Origin: G965202665 sp965243835 | GTDB lineage: Bacteria; Actinomycetota; Acidimicrobiia; Spongiisociales; Spongiisociaceae | DNA: 64,000 bases | Assembly: GCA_965243835.1 (NCBI GenBank) | Contig: OZ251578.1 | Coordinates: forward strand, 434,001-498,000 | Reading direction: 5' to 3' | Part shown: piece by piece, positions 56,383 to 64,000 of the stretch | Layout of the letters: every line of letters starts with the position of its first letter | Position numbering within the stretch: position 1 is the stretch's first letter | Translations under genes and position numbers: made by a program | Notes under the pieces: model-generated | Databases searched by the model: none | What the model was told of the DNA's origin: nothing | Seen by the model: the letters and a program-made list of their open reading frames with translations, nothing else

Positions 56383-59280
56383 ATGACTGGTTCCATAACT
56401 CCCTGGTGGGAGACTGTGGTCCTGCGGGACGAAATCGAAAAAGCTCAAGGTAAGATCGGAGACGTGACAGCTTCCTTGCATGATGCTGTCTTTGGTCGTG
56501 CCAGCGGAGAAGAAGTTCCCTACCGCAGGGCGGACTATTACGGTGCGATAACCCACCCTACTGAAAGTCTGGTGGAGTGGATGGCTAAGATCGCGGTGCG
56601 CCTTGGAGTACCCGGCGCATCACAGGCTAGGGGCGTGTGGAGGCTGGACCAAGGTATGGGCGGCGGCAAGTCTCATGGTATGATCGGCTTGTGGCACCTG
56701 GCTACCGATCCCGATTTGTTGGCGCAGACCGAAATAGGACAAAAGGTTTTTGCGCAGGCCGTCGACATCGCTGACCCCGATAATCTGCAGAAGGACCTGG
56801 GCAATCCCGCCTGCGTTATCCTGGATTGCGATAACCCGACGCCCAACGAAAAAAATGACGGTCCGGCAAAGACGCTGGGTGAGCGTTTTCTGTGGCGTCT
56901 GTTTGACAGGGCTTATAAGAAGTGGGAAGCCTACAAGGACTACACATCCAATAAAGACAAGTTGGCAGAAGCATTATCTGATGTGGGTCGTCCGGTGCTG
57001 ATACTGGTTGATGAAGTAATGGATTACATACGTTGGGCATCCAACAAGAACGAGAAACTGGCTTTAGCGGACATGGCTTTCTTGCGTGCTTTGCTGGAGA
57101 GCGTTAATAAGGTTGAGAATTGTGCACTGGTGGTGGTGATGATCGCCTCCGACAAAGACCGGATCGCCCTCAACAGAGCTGGCGAGAGATGCCAAGCCGA
57201 ATTGGAGGATTTGTTAACCCGCAACAGTCAGGCCACTACCGTATCGAGCGGCGGTGATTTTGCCGACATTATTCGCCGTCGGCTGTTTCAGACTCCGCCG
57301 CCCGCTGAAGTTACAGAGGCCACCGCTTCTTTGTTCCTCGACCAAAAAGTGGGAGAATGGCGCAATGCTTATGACAAAGCCGGTGAACACGATAACGGCT
57401 TCGCGGGCCGGGTATCCCGTGCTTATCCTTTTCACCCTTCGCTGATTGCTTTGGCCGAGGACGAATGGTCGCTTAACACCGGGTTCCAAAGGGTGCGTTC
57501 CACCCTTCAGGTATTCGCGGCCGCCGTCTTCGCGCTGGCGGAACGGGCCCGCCAAGGAGAGTGGACGCCCTTGTTGATCGGCCCGGGCGACCTCCCGTTG
57601 TCGTCGCGGCCGGTGCGGGACGCCCTTTTGGGTTCGGGTTTGGTCGCGGACCAGCGCACCCAGGCCAGTTTGCGGGAGGTGGCGGCCGCCGAAATTGCGG
57701 ATCCGGATCATCCCGAACGCGGGACGGCCCACCAGCTTGATTTGCACCGCAAGCCGCACGGGTGGAACTATGCCAACCCTCGGGCGGCGGAACGAGCCGC
57801 CACGGCGATGTTCGTTTACTCGATGACGCCGCGTCCTGATGCCCGGCGGGGAGCCATCAGGGAGGAGTTGACAACCGCCACTTTCGTTCCGGTTAACTCC
57901 TACGGTTACGGGGACGCAGAGGTTGTCTTTTTCGAATTGTTCGAGCAGGGCAGTGGCGGGCTGGTCGCATACGATGTAGCCGACGGCCGGGGCAAGAGCC
58001 CTCGCCGCTGGTTTTTCGAAACTCGCAAAACGTTGCTTATGCATCATCGCGCTCAGAAAGATGCAGTAACGGATGAGGAACGCAATGAGGTCGTTACCGC
58101 CGTCGCTTTTGGTTTGGCTGTCAGTGGACCCTTTGCCTCAGTAGTGACCGTGAGCGGAGAAGGGTCGTTAGTGGAAAAGCCATCGTTTGCGCAGTTGAAG
58201 CAAATCCTGGATGGGGCCGGTACTGACGACCGCCATAAGACCAGGCTCATTGTTCTGGATTCTACTTGGTTCACCCTGTTAGGCGACAACGATGATAAGG
58301 TCAAGGATGCGATAGAGGCGGCTATGGGGGTGGGCGATAACAGGATGGCTATGTCGTGGGCATCCTCCGCGGTGTACGTTGCTGTTGATTATCAGCGACG
58401 GCGGCAGACACGGGGCTCGGCTACCGACTATTTGGCCTGGCGGAGGGTAGCAGATTTGGATACGGTGCAGTCGGATGACAATCAATATTCCGAAGTTCTT
58501 GAAAGGCGGGAGGCGGCTAGAAGAAAGCTGGATGGGGCCGTCAAGGAAGCTTATCAGCACATCCTGTACTTGGGAGACGATGGTTCCGGGGGGCGGGAAA
58601 TGGCGACCATTCGCTTACGGGCCAAAAACCAGTCGGCTTTGGATGGTCGCATGGTTTGGTCGGCGTTGGCGGAGGCGGACAAGGCGATAAGCGTCGACGG
58701 GTTCAACTCCAGGGCACTGTTGCATAATTTACGGGAGCAGGATTGGGGGAGGCCGCTGTCCGAGATACGCGACGAGTTTTGGAACGCCCCCCGGTTGCCA
58801 TTGTTGCCCGGCGGAGAATCTGACCTCCGACAGGCCCTCTACGACGCCATAAAGTCTGAGGAAGTGGTTTTAGTAGGTGACAACGGAATCCTTACCGTTA
58901 CCGTTCCCTCCGATATTAACTTCGGCGCGTCGGGTATTCGCATCCAGCGTCCGGGCTACATAGCAGATACAACAGATCCTGAGGGCACTAAGGAAGGAAA
59001 TGGTATTCGTCCTCCAAAACCGCCCCCACCGCCGCCTCCGCCACCTCCTCCGCCGCCTCCGACCGAACAGCAGGTGGCGGTTTCCGCTACCAGGGCCCTG
59101 CGGGAAGATTCGGAGCGGAACGCCATGCGGCAACTGCTAAATCAGATCGCCAACGCGGTGGATGAAGACGCTTCCTGGATTCAGATCGTCGTCAAGGTGA
59201 CGGCGCCGGGGGAAACGGCGGACAAGATCGTCGACCGGGCCAACGAGGCCGGTATCAACCCGACTGTTACCGACTTCTAG
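56383..59280 (+). CDS. DUF499-type ATPase of the defence operon
   Basis: A 965-residue AAA-like ATPase, third gene of the operon. Walker A is GMGGGKSHGMIG (about residue 90), Walker B LILVDEVMDYI. Family text includes FGRASGEEVPYRRADYYGAITHPTESL split across two phrases, and SMTPRPDARRGAIREEL. Near the C-terminus is a run of about 14 prolines (encoded by CCG/CCT/CCA/CCC codons at 59020-59060), then a helical end. ATG 56383 follows AGGAGG after the methylase stop. Mid-gene (57.45-58.0 kb) is GC-rich and both sides are AT-richer, a mosaic look. It is likely the motor or sensor of the complex with the helicase and methylase. Confidence 0.9.
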   Translation: MTGSITPWWETVVLRDEIEKAQGKIGDVTASLHDAVFGRASGEEVPYRRADYYGAITHPTESLVEWMAKIAVRLGVPGASQARGVWRLDQGMGGGKSHGMIGLWHLATDPDLLAQTEIGQKVFAQAVDIADPDNLQKDLGNPACVILDCDNPTPNEKNDGPAKTLGERFLWRLFDRAYKKWEAYKDYTSNKDKLAEALSDVGRPVLILVDEVMDYIRWASNKNEKLALADMAFLRALLESVNKVENCALVVVMIASDKDRIALNRAGERCQAELEDLLTRNSQATTVSSGGDFADIIRRRLFQTPPPAEVTEATASLFLDQKVGEWRNAYDKAGEHDNGFAGRVSRAYPFHPSLIALAEDEWSLNTGFQRVRSTLQVFAAAVFALAERARQGEWTPLLIGPGDLPLSSRPVRDALLGSGLVADQRTQASLREVAAAEIADPDHPERGTAHQLDLHRKPHGWNYANPRAAERAATAMFVYSMTPRPDARRGAIREELTTATFVPVNSYGYGDAEVVFFELFEQGSGGLVAYDVADGRGKSPRRWFFETRKTLLMHHRAQKDAVTDEERNEVVTAVAFGLAVSGPFASVVTVSGEGSLVEKPSFAQLKQILDGAGTDDRHKTRLIVLDSTWFTLLGDNDDKVKDAIEAAMGVGDNRMAMSWASSAVYVAVDYQRRRQTRGSATDYLAWRRVADLDTVQSDDNQYSEVLERREAARRKLDGAVKEAYQHILYLGDDGSGGREMATIRLRAKNQSALDGRMVWSALAEADKAISVDGFNSRALLHNLREQDWGRPLSEIRDEFWNAPRLPLLPGGESDLRQALYDAIKSEEVVLVGDNGILTVTVPSDINFGASGIRIQRPGYIADTTDPEGTKEGNGIRPPKPPPPPPPPPPPPPPTEQQVAVSATRALREDSERNAMRQLLNQIANAVDEDASWIQIVVKVTAPGETADKIVDRANEAGINPTVTDF

Positions 59281-59290
59281 AACCAGACCC

Positions 59291-60784
59291 TCAGCCGTGT
59301 TGGGGGAAGCCCAAATCTACGCCGCGGTGGATGGGGTCGGGCCAGCGGCTGATTATCACTTTGGGTTGGGTGTAGAAGTGGACTCCGTCCGGGCCGTAGA
59401 TGGCGTGGTCGCCGAAAATGGAGTCTTTCCAGCCGCCGAAGGAGTAGAAAGCCAGCGGCACCGGGATGGGGACGTTGATTCCCACCATTCCCACCCCGAT
59501 TTCGGTTTGGAACTTGCGGGCCGCCCCGCCGTCGTTGGTGAACACGGCCGTGCCGTTTCCGTACGGGTTGTCGTTTATCAGCTCGATCGCCTCCTGGAAT
59601 TCGGCGCATCGCACCACCGACAGCACCGGCCCGAAAATCTCGTCCCGGTAAATGGACATGTGCGGCGTCACCCGGTCGAACAGGGTCGGCCCCAGGAAAA
59701 AGCCTTCTTCGCAACCCTCCACCACCAAGTCCCGTCCGTCCGCCACCAGCTCCGCCCCCTCCGACTCCCCGGCGTTTATGTAGCCGGCCACCCTCTCCCG
59801 GTGGGCGGCGGTGATCAGCGGCCCCATCTGCGAACCTTCCGCTTCCCCCGGCCCCACCACCAGGTCGGCCAGCCGTTCCCGCACTTTGGGCAACAGCCGG
59901 TCGGCGGCGTCCCCCACCGTCACCACCACCGAAATGGCCATGCACCGCTCGCCCGCCGACCCGTAGCCGGCGGACACGGCCGCATCGGCCGCCAAATCCA
60001 TGTCGGCGTCGGGGAGCACGATCATATGGTTTTTAGCCCCGCCCAGGGCCTGCACCCGCTTGCCGTGTTTCGTCCCCTCCTCATACACGTAGCGGGCGAT
60101 GGGGGTGGAGCCCACGAACGACACCGCCGCGATGTCCGGGTGGGCGAGGATGGCGTCCACCGCCTGCTTGTCCCCGTGCACCACGTTGAACACCCCCTCC
60201 GGCAACCCGGCTTCGGCCAGCAGCTCGGCGTTCATCCGGGACACGGACGGGTCCCGCTCCGACGGCTTCAAAACGAAAGTGTTGCCGCAAGCGATGGCGA
60301 TGGGGAACATCCACATCGGCACCATGGCCGGAAAGTTGAAGGGGGTGATCCCCGCTGCCACCCCCAGCGGCTGGCGGATGGTGAAAGTGTCCACCTCCCG
60401 GCTGACCTGCTCGGAGAAATCCCCTTTCAGCAGGTGGGCGATGTTGCAGGCGAACTCCACCACCTCCAACCCCCGTTGCACCTCCCCCAAGGCGTCGTCC
60501 AGGGTTTTGCCGTGTTCGGCGGTGAGGAGGCGGGCCATATCAGTGCGATGGCGGACGATCAACTCCCGGTAGGCGAACATTATGTTCTGGCGGCGGGTGA
60601 GCGGAACCTCCCGCCAGGTCGCAAAAGCCTCCCGGGCGGAGGCGGCCGCCGCCTCCACTTCCGCCGTTCCCGCCAGGGAAACCCGCCCGGTCTGGGAGCC
60701 GGTGGCCGGGTTGAACACCGGGCCGGTGCGCTCCGCCGCCCCCTCCCAGGCCGCTCCGTTGATCCAATGGGTGATGGTTTTCAT
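59291..60784 (-). CDS. mmsA: CoA-acylating (methyl)malonate-semialdehyde dehydrogenase
   Basis: A 497-residue aldehyde dehydrogenase making acetyl- or propionyl-CoA from malonate- or methylmalonate-semialdehyde with NAD and CoA. The catalytic cysteine is in YGSAGERCMAISVV, NAD motif FVGSTPIARYVYEEG, and PFNFPAMVPMWMFPIAIACGNTF (given in part). In pyrimidine reductive catabolism it uses the semialdehyde formed by the aminotransferase (next genes upstream). ATG 60784 follows GGGAGG. Confidence 0.92.
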   Translation of the reverse strand: MKTITHWINGAAWEGAAERTGPVFNPATGSQTGRVSLAGTAEVEAAAASAREAFATWREVPLTRRQNIMFAYRELIVRHRTDMARLLTAEHGKTLDDALGEVQRGLEVVEFACNIAHLLKGDFSEQVSREVDTFTIRQPLGVAAGITPFNFPAMVPMWMFPIAIACGNTFVLKPSERDPSVSRMNAELLAEAGLPEGVFNVVHGDKQAVDAILAHPDIAAVSFVGSTPIARYVYEEGTKHGKRVQALGGAKNHMIVLPDADMDLAADAAVSAGYGSAGERCMAISVVVTVGDAADRLLPKVRERLADLVVGPGEAEGSQMGPLITAAHRERVAGYINAGESEGAELVADGRDLVVEGCEEGFFLGPTLFDRVTPHMSIYRDEIFGPVLSVVRCAEFQEAIELINDNPYGNGTAVFTNDGGAARKFQTEIGVGMVGINVPIPVPLAFYSFGGWKDSIFGDHAIYGPDGVHFYTQPKVIISRWPDPIHRGVDLGFPQHG

Positions 60785-60817
60785 TGTTCCGCCTCCCGCT
60801 CCGGTTCCCCCTGGATA

Positions 60818-62233
60818 CTAAATGTAGTAGCTGGTTCCCCGGCGCAGATACCGGCCGTCCCCTTTGGAGCCGTGGTATTGGCCGTCGGAAATCAAGGTTT
60901 TGCCCCGGGCGATCACCGTCTCCACCTTGCCGGTGATTTCCCGCCCCTCGTAGGCCGAATAGTCCACGTCCATATGATGGGTTTCCACCGACAAGGTGTG
61001 GACGCGTTCCGGGTCGATGATGACGATGTCGGCGTCGGAGCCGACCGCGATGGAGCCCTTTTGCGGATAGAGGCCGAACATTTTGGCGGGGACGGCGGAA
61101 GTGATTTCCACGAACCGGTTCAGGTTGATGCGCCCCGCCGACACCCCGCCGTCGAAAATCAGTTCCATACGGTTTTCCACTCCCGGCAACCCGTTGGGAA
61201 TGGCGGTGAAGTTGTCCCGCCCCAACTGCTTCTGCGTTCCGAAAGTGTGATGGTCGCCCATGCAGAACGGGCAGTGGTCGGTGGACACCACCTGCAGGTC
61301 GCCGGTTATCAGCCCCCGCCACAGGCGCTCCTGATGGCCCTCCGCCCGCTCCCGCAGGGGAGGGGAGCACACGTATTTGGCCCCCTCGAACCCGTCGCCC
61401 AGGTCGGCCAGTTCCAAAAACAGATACTGGGGGCAGGTTTCGGCGAACACTTTCTGCCCCCGGTCGCGGGCCAACGTAACTTCCTCCAAGGCTTGGGCGG
61501 CGGACAGGTGCACGATGTACAGGGGGGCGCCAGTGACCTCCGCCAGCCGGATGGCCCGATGGGTGGCCTCCCCCTCCAAAGCCGACTTGCGCACCAGGCC
61601 GTGGTAAATGGGGTCGGTTTCCCCCCGTTGCAGGGCCTGTTGCACGAACACGTCGATGGCGATCCCGTTTTCGGCGTGCATGGCGATCATCGCCCCGTTC
61701 TCGGCCGCCTTTTGCATGGCCATCACGATCTCGCCGTCGTCGGAGTAGAACACGCCCGGATAGGCCATGAACATTTTGAAAGAAGTCACCCCCTCGTCCA
61801 TCAGAATGTCCATTTCTTTCAGGGTCTGCTCGTTGATGTCGCCGGTGATCATATGAAAGCCGTAGTCGATGGCGCATTCGCCGTCCGCTTTCGCCATCCA
61901 CTTCTCGAATCCTTCCATGGCCGACTCCCCTTTGGTCTGCACCGCAAAGTCCACGATGGTGGTGGTGCCCCCCCAAGCGGCGGCCCGGGTGCCGGTTTCG
62001 AAAGTGTCGGCGGCGTAGGTGCCCCCGAAGGGGAGTTCCATATGGGTGTGCACGTCGATTCCGCCGGGGGCGACGATCCGGCCGGTTGCGTCCACAGTCC
62101 GGTCGGCGGTTATGCCCCGCTCCGCCGCCGAATCCACGATGGCCGCTATCCGCGAGCCGTCGATCAGCACATCGGCCGGCACGGTTTCGGCGGCGTTGGC
62201 CACCAAACCGCCCGTTATCAACATGGAAGTCAT
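60818..62233 (-). CDS. Dihydropyrimidinase / D-hydantoinase
   Basis: Opens dihydropyrimidines or 5-substituted hydantoins. The 471-residue amidohydrolase has DVHTHMELPFGGTYA (metal His), TSFKMFMAYPGVF with the carboxylated-lysine position, HAENG, STDHCPFCM and FVEITSAVPAKMFGLYP. ATG 62233 follows AAGGAGA. It lies between the semialdehyde dehydrogenase and an aminotransferase, an arrangement expected for uracil/thymine degradation; the beta-ureidopropionase is not in the window. Confidence 0.92.
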   Translation of the reverse strand: MTSMLITGGLVANAAETVPADVLIDGSRIAAIVDSAAERGITADRTVDATGRIVAPGGIDVHTHMELPFGGTYAADTFETGTRAAAWGGTTTIVDFAVQTKGESAMEGFEKWMAKADGECAIDYGFHMITGDINEQTLKEMDILMDEGVTSFKMFMAYPGVFYSDDGEIVMAMQKAAENGAMIAMHAENGIAIDVFVQQALQRGETDPIYHGLVRKSALEGEATHRAIRLAEVTGAPLYIVHLSAAQALEEVTLARDRGQKVFAETCPQYLFLELADLGDGFEGAKYVCSPPLRERAEGHQERLWRGLITGDLQVVSTDHCPFCMGDHHTFGTQKQLGRDNFTAIPNGLPGVENRMELIFDGGVSAGRINLNRFVEITSAVPAKMFGLYPQKGSIAVGSDADIVIIDPERVHTLSVETHHMDVDYSAYEGREITGKVETVIARGKTLISDGQYHGSKGDGRYLRRGTSYYI

Positions 62234-62300
62234 ACCGGGGTCTCCTTTCTCTTTAGTTGGACCCGGGGCGGGCGCGGGCGCCGGTCGGCGGGAGCCGGGG

Positions 62301-63596
62301 TCAGCGGCCCACGGCCTGTCGGATGGCCCCTTCCAGCATTTCCCCTCCCAGGTCGCATTCCTCCTCGGTCAGGGACAGGGGAGGGGCGATGCGCAACACG
62401 TTGCCGAACACTCCGCCTTTGCCGACTAACAGCCCCCGCTCCCGGGCCTGTTCCATAACTTCACCGGCCAGGTCCGGGCGGGGGTCCCCGGTGTCCGGGT
62501 CGGCCATCTCCACGCCCAGCATCAGCCCTTTACCCCGCACTTCGAACATTTCCGGCACTTCGTCCGACAGGCCGTCCAACTGGTTTTTGAGACGGGTTCC
62601 CACCTTGTAGGCGTTGGTCTGCAAGTCGTCTTCCAGCAACGCGTCCAAGACGGCCAGCCCGGCCGCGGTGGACATCGGGTTGCCGCCGAAAGTGTTGATG
62701 CCCAGAACCGGGTAGGAGTCGATGAGTTCGGCCCGGCCCACCACGCCCCCGATGGCCATCCCGTTGCCCAGGCCTTTGGCGAAAGTGAGCATGTCGGGGG
62801 TTACGCCGTGCGCCTCGTAGCCCCAGAAGTTCTCCCCGGTGCGCCCCCACCCGGTCTGCACTTCGTCGCTGATGAACAGGGCCCCGTGTTCGTCCAGGAT
62901 TTCCCGGAAAGCACGGAACAACCCGTCGGGCGGGGTTACGAAACCGGAAACCCCCTGGATCGGTTCGGCGATCATCGCCGCCGGGCTCCCGGAAACCGCC
63001 ACCCGCAGCATTTCCCGCAGGTCGTCCGCGCACCGGGCGATGTATTCGTCGTCGGGCAGATGGCCGAACGGGGAGCGGCTCTTGTAGCCGCCGTGGATGT
63101 ACGTGGTCTGGAATGGGCTGTAGGAGGTAGCCGACCAGGTGTTGGTTCCGGTGACCCCGGCCGCGCTGTGGGACTTGCCGTGGTAGCTGTGGCGCAGGGC
63201 CAGCATCTGGTTGGAGCGGCGGTACTGGCTGGCGATCATCAGGGCGGTGTCGTTGGCTTCCGTGCCCGAGTTGGTGAAAAACACTTTGGCGTCGGGGATG
63301 CCAGACAGCTCGCACACCCGCTCCGCCAACTTGATCTGGTTTTCCATCAGGTAGCAGGTGGAGGTGTGCATCACCTTGTCGGCTTGGGCTTTCACCGCCG
63401 CCGTCACCCGAGGGTGGCGGTAGCCGAGCATGGTGACCAGGATGCCGCAGAAAAAGTCCAGGTAGCGGCGGCCTTCGGCGTCGGTCGCCCAATGCCCCTC
63501 CCCGTCCACCAGGGAGATCGGCTCCTTATAGTACAAGGCCACCCAGTCGGGCAACACCCGCCGGTGCCGTTCCAGCAGTTCCGAATGAATTCCCAC
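62301..63596 (-). CDS. Class III PLP aminotransferase (beta-alanine/aminobutyrate type)
   Basis: A 431-residue omega-aminotransferase. PLP features are FTNSGTEANDTALMIA, RHSYHGKSHSAAGVTG, LFISDEVQTGWGRTG and the lysine in LTFAKGLGNGMAIGGVV. It would convert beta-alanine or beta-aminoisobutyrate to its semialdehyde, used by the mmsA product. GTG 63596 is used because GGGAGG lies seven bases upstream; TTG 63611 would cover it. Confidence 0.9.
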   Translation of the reverse strand: MGIHSELLERHRRVLPDWVALYYKEPISLVDGEGHWATDAEGRRYLDFFCGILVTMLGYRHPRVTAAVKAQADKVMHTSTCYLMENQIKLAERVCELSGIPDAKVFFTNSGTEANDTALMIASQYRRSNQMLALRHSYHGKSHSAAGVTGTNTWSATSYSPFQTTYIHGGYKSRSPFGHLPDDEYIARCADDLREMLRVAVSGSPAAMIAEPIQGVSGFVTPPDGLFRAFREILDEHGALFISDEVQTGWGRTGENFWGYEAHGVTPDMLTFAKGLGNGMAIGGVVGRAELIDSYPVLGINTFGGNPMSTAAGLAVLDALLEDDLQTNAYKVGTRLKNQLDGLSDEVPEMFEVRGKGLMLGVEMADPDTGDPRPDLAGEVMEQARERGLLVGKGGVFGNVLRIAPPLSLTEEECDLGGEMLEGAIRQAVGR

Positions 63597-63691
63597 GGCA
63601 TCGCCTCCCAAGTTTTGCGTACGTCTCCCAGGATACCCCGCCCGAACGACATTTGCGCCCGCCCCCCGGAAATTTCACCGCCCGGGGAGGG

Positions 63692-64000
63692 TTAGCCAGC
63701 GAGTCGTCTGACTATTACTTCGTCTATGAACTCCCGCATTTCGGGGGTTATGTGCTCCGGCCCGTAAATGCTCTCCAACAGATCGGTCATCCCCGTGACG
63801 GTGTCGATGTCTGTTTCCCCGGTCAAGATGACGGCATCCGCCAAGTCTTTGTCTTCGCGGTGGGCGGTCAGTTTCATGGCGAGCAGGACGCGCAGGCTGG
63901 GCCGGTACGCTTCCAGGTTGCGGCCGGAGAAGAGGATTTCCGGTTCCAGTTTGTCGGGGGGAGGTACGGCATCGCGGACATCGTTGTTGAACCATCGTCC
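63692..64000 (-). CDS. Nucleotidyltransferase-like protein, N-terminus beyond window edge
   Basis: The frame is open from the right edge to a stop at 63692, so only the C-terminal 102 residues are present. The visible text (WFNNDVRDAVPPP, ILFSGRNLEAYRPSLRVLLAMKL, HREDKDLADAVIL) resembles the C-terminal part of DUF6036/AbiEii-like nucleotidyltransferase proteins, where an LLAMKLxxxRxxDxxD motif is typical. Some of these are toxin-antitoxin components. The domain with the catalytic GS motif is not visible. Confidence 0.6.
   Translation of the reverse strand, partial: GRWFNNDVRDAVPPPDKLEPEILFSGRNLEAYRPSLRVLLAMKLTAHREDKDLADAVILTGETDIDTVTGMTDLLESIYGPEHITPEMREFIDEVIVRRLAG

Noticed and set aside
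50458..59280. DISARM or BREX system
   Set aside because: The DrmA/DrmB (DUF1998) and PglZ/BrxC-type proteins are missing; DUF1156 methylase with DUF499 ATPase fits a helicase-methylase-ATPase type better.
59297..62458. 1053-codon plus-strand open frame
   Set aside because: It is antisense to mmsA and the dihydropyrimidinase, which carry full catalytic motifs; the product is His/Gly/Arg/Val-rich without any domain, as expected for a high-GC shadow frame.

Overview
The window is a high-GC bacterial chromosome segment, most likely from an actinobacterium and plausibly an Acidimicrobiia-type lineage. The evidence is two F420-type luciferase-like oxidoreductases, a mycothiol-dependent Rv2466c-like DsbA-fold reductase, a polyphosphate glucokinase, an actinobacterial-style arsenate reductase, one very short-leader promoter and S-layer-homology (SLH) surface proteins. 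The class-level placement is inference; no rRNA is present. One RNA gene is present, a selenocysteine tRNA with encoded CCA.

Layout. 1-19 kb is ordinary metabolism: a lipoprotein cut by the left edge, a class C beta-lactamase-fold hydrolase, tRNA-Sec, hflX, a sarcosine-oxidase-like flavoenzyme, alpha carbonic anhydrase, ppgK, arsC, gnd (no canonical start codon), a tandemly duplicated coiled-coil membrane gene, manA, pepN, a DsbA-like reductase, an enoyl-CoA hydratase, an F420 enzyme and a Ca/Na antiporter. 19-22.4 kb is a small accessory patch: an orphan gene plus XRE/ImmA-IrrE protease and a type II restriction-modification pair. 22.4-31.2 kb is one minus-strand catabolic cluster around a toluene/alkene-type soluble diiron monooxygenase (alpha, gamma, effector, frameshifted beta, Rieske ferredoxin, reductase) with a MIP18-type Fe-S protein, a ribosomal-protein-L22-like protein, SnoaL-like proteins, an ABM protein, a DJ-1/PfpI protein and a GntR/UTRA regulator.

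31.2-46 kb holds a DAHP-synthase/chorismate-mutase fusion whose synthase half has lost its catalytic residues and which lies behind a tyrosine-rich leader peptide and terminator (an attenuator). It also holds two DUF4143 ATPases preceded by 23-bp iterons, two tandem SLH/glycine-betaine-binding fusions, a glycosyltransferase, lgt, leuCD, an aromatic amino acid decarboxylase and an SLH protein.

46-59.3 kb is largely a defence island: a cupin gene fused to an Mrr_N-like winged helix at the edge, a DUF262-HNH-AlbA protein, and a helicase / DUF1156 methylase / DUF499 ATPase operon. Its helicase is split by a run of 14 C, which suggests phase-variable immunity. The island appears to interrupt a pyrimidine/hydantoin catabolic locus: an F420-type oxidoreductase lies inside it at 49.3-50.4 kb, and a semialdehyde dehydrogenase, a dihydropyrimidinase and a class III aminotransferase lie on the right. 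The window ends in a gene resembling nucleotidyltransferase-type proteins, cut by the right edge.

Strongest leads: the poly-C contingency tract in the defence helicase; the catalytically dead DAHP synthase with an attenuator; the L22-like protein inside a monooxygenase operon; and the 23-bp iteron array.
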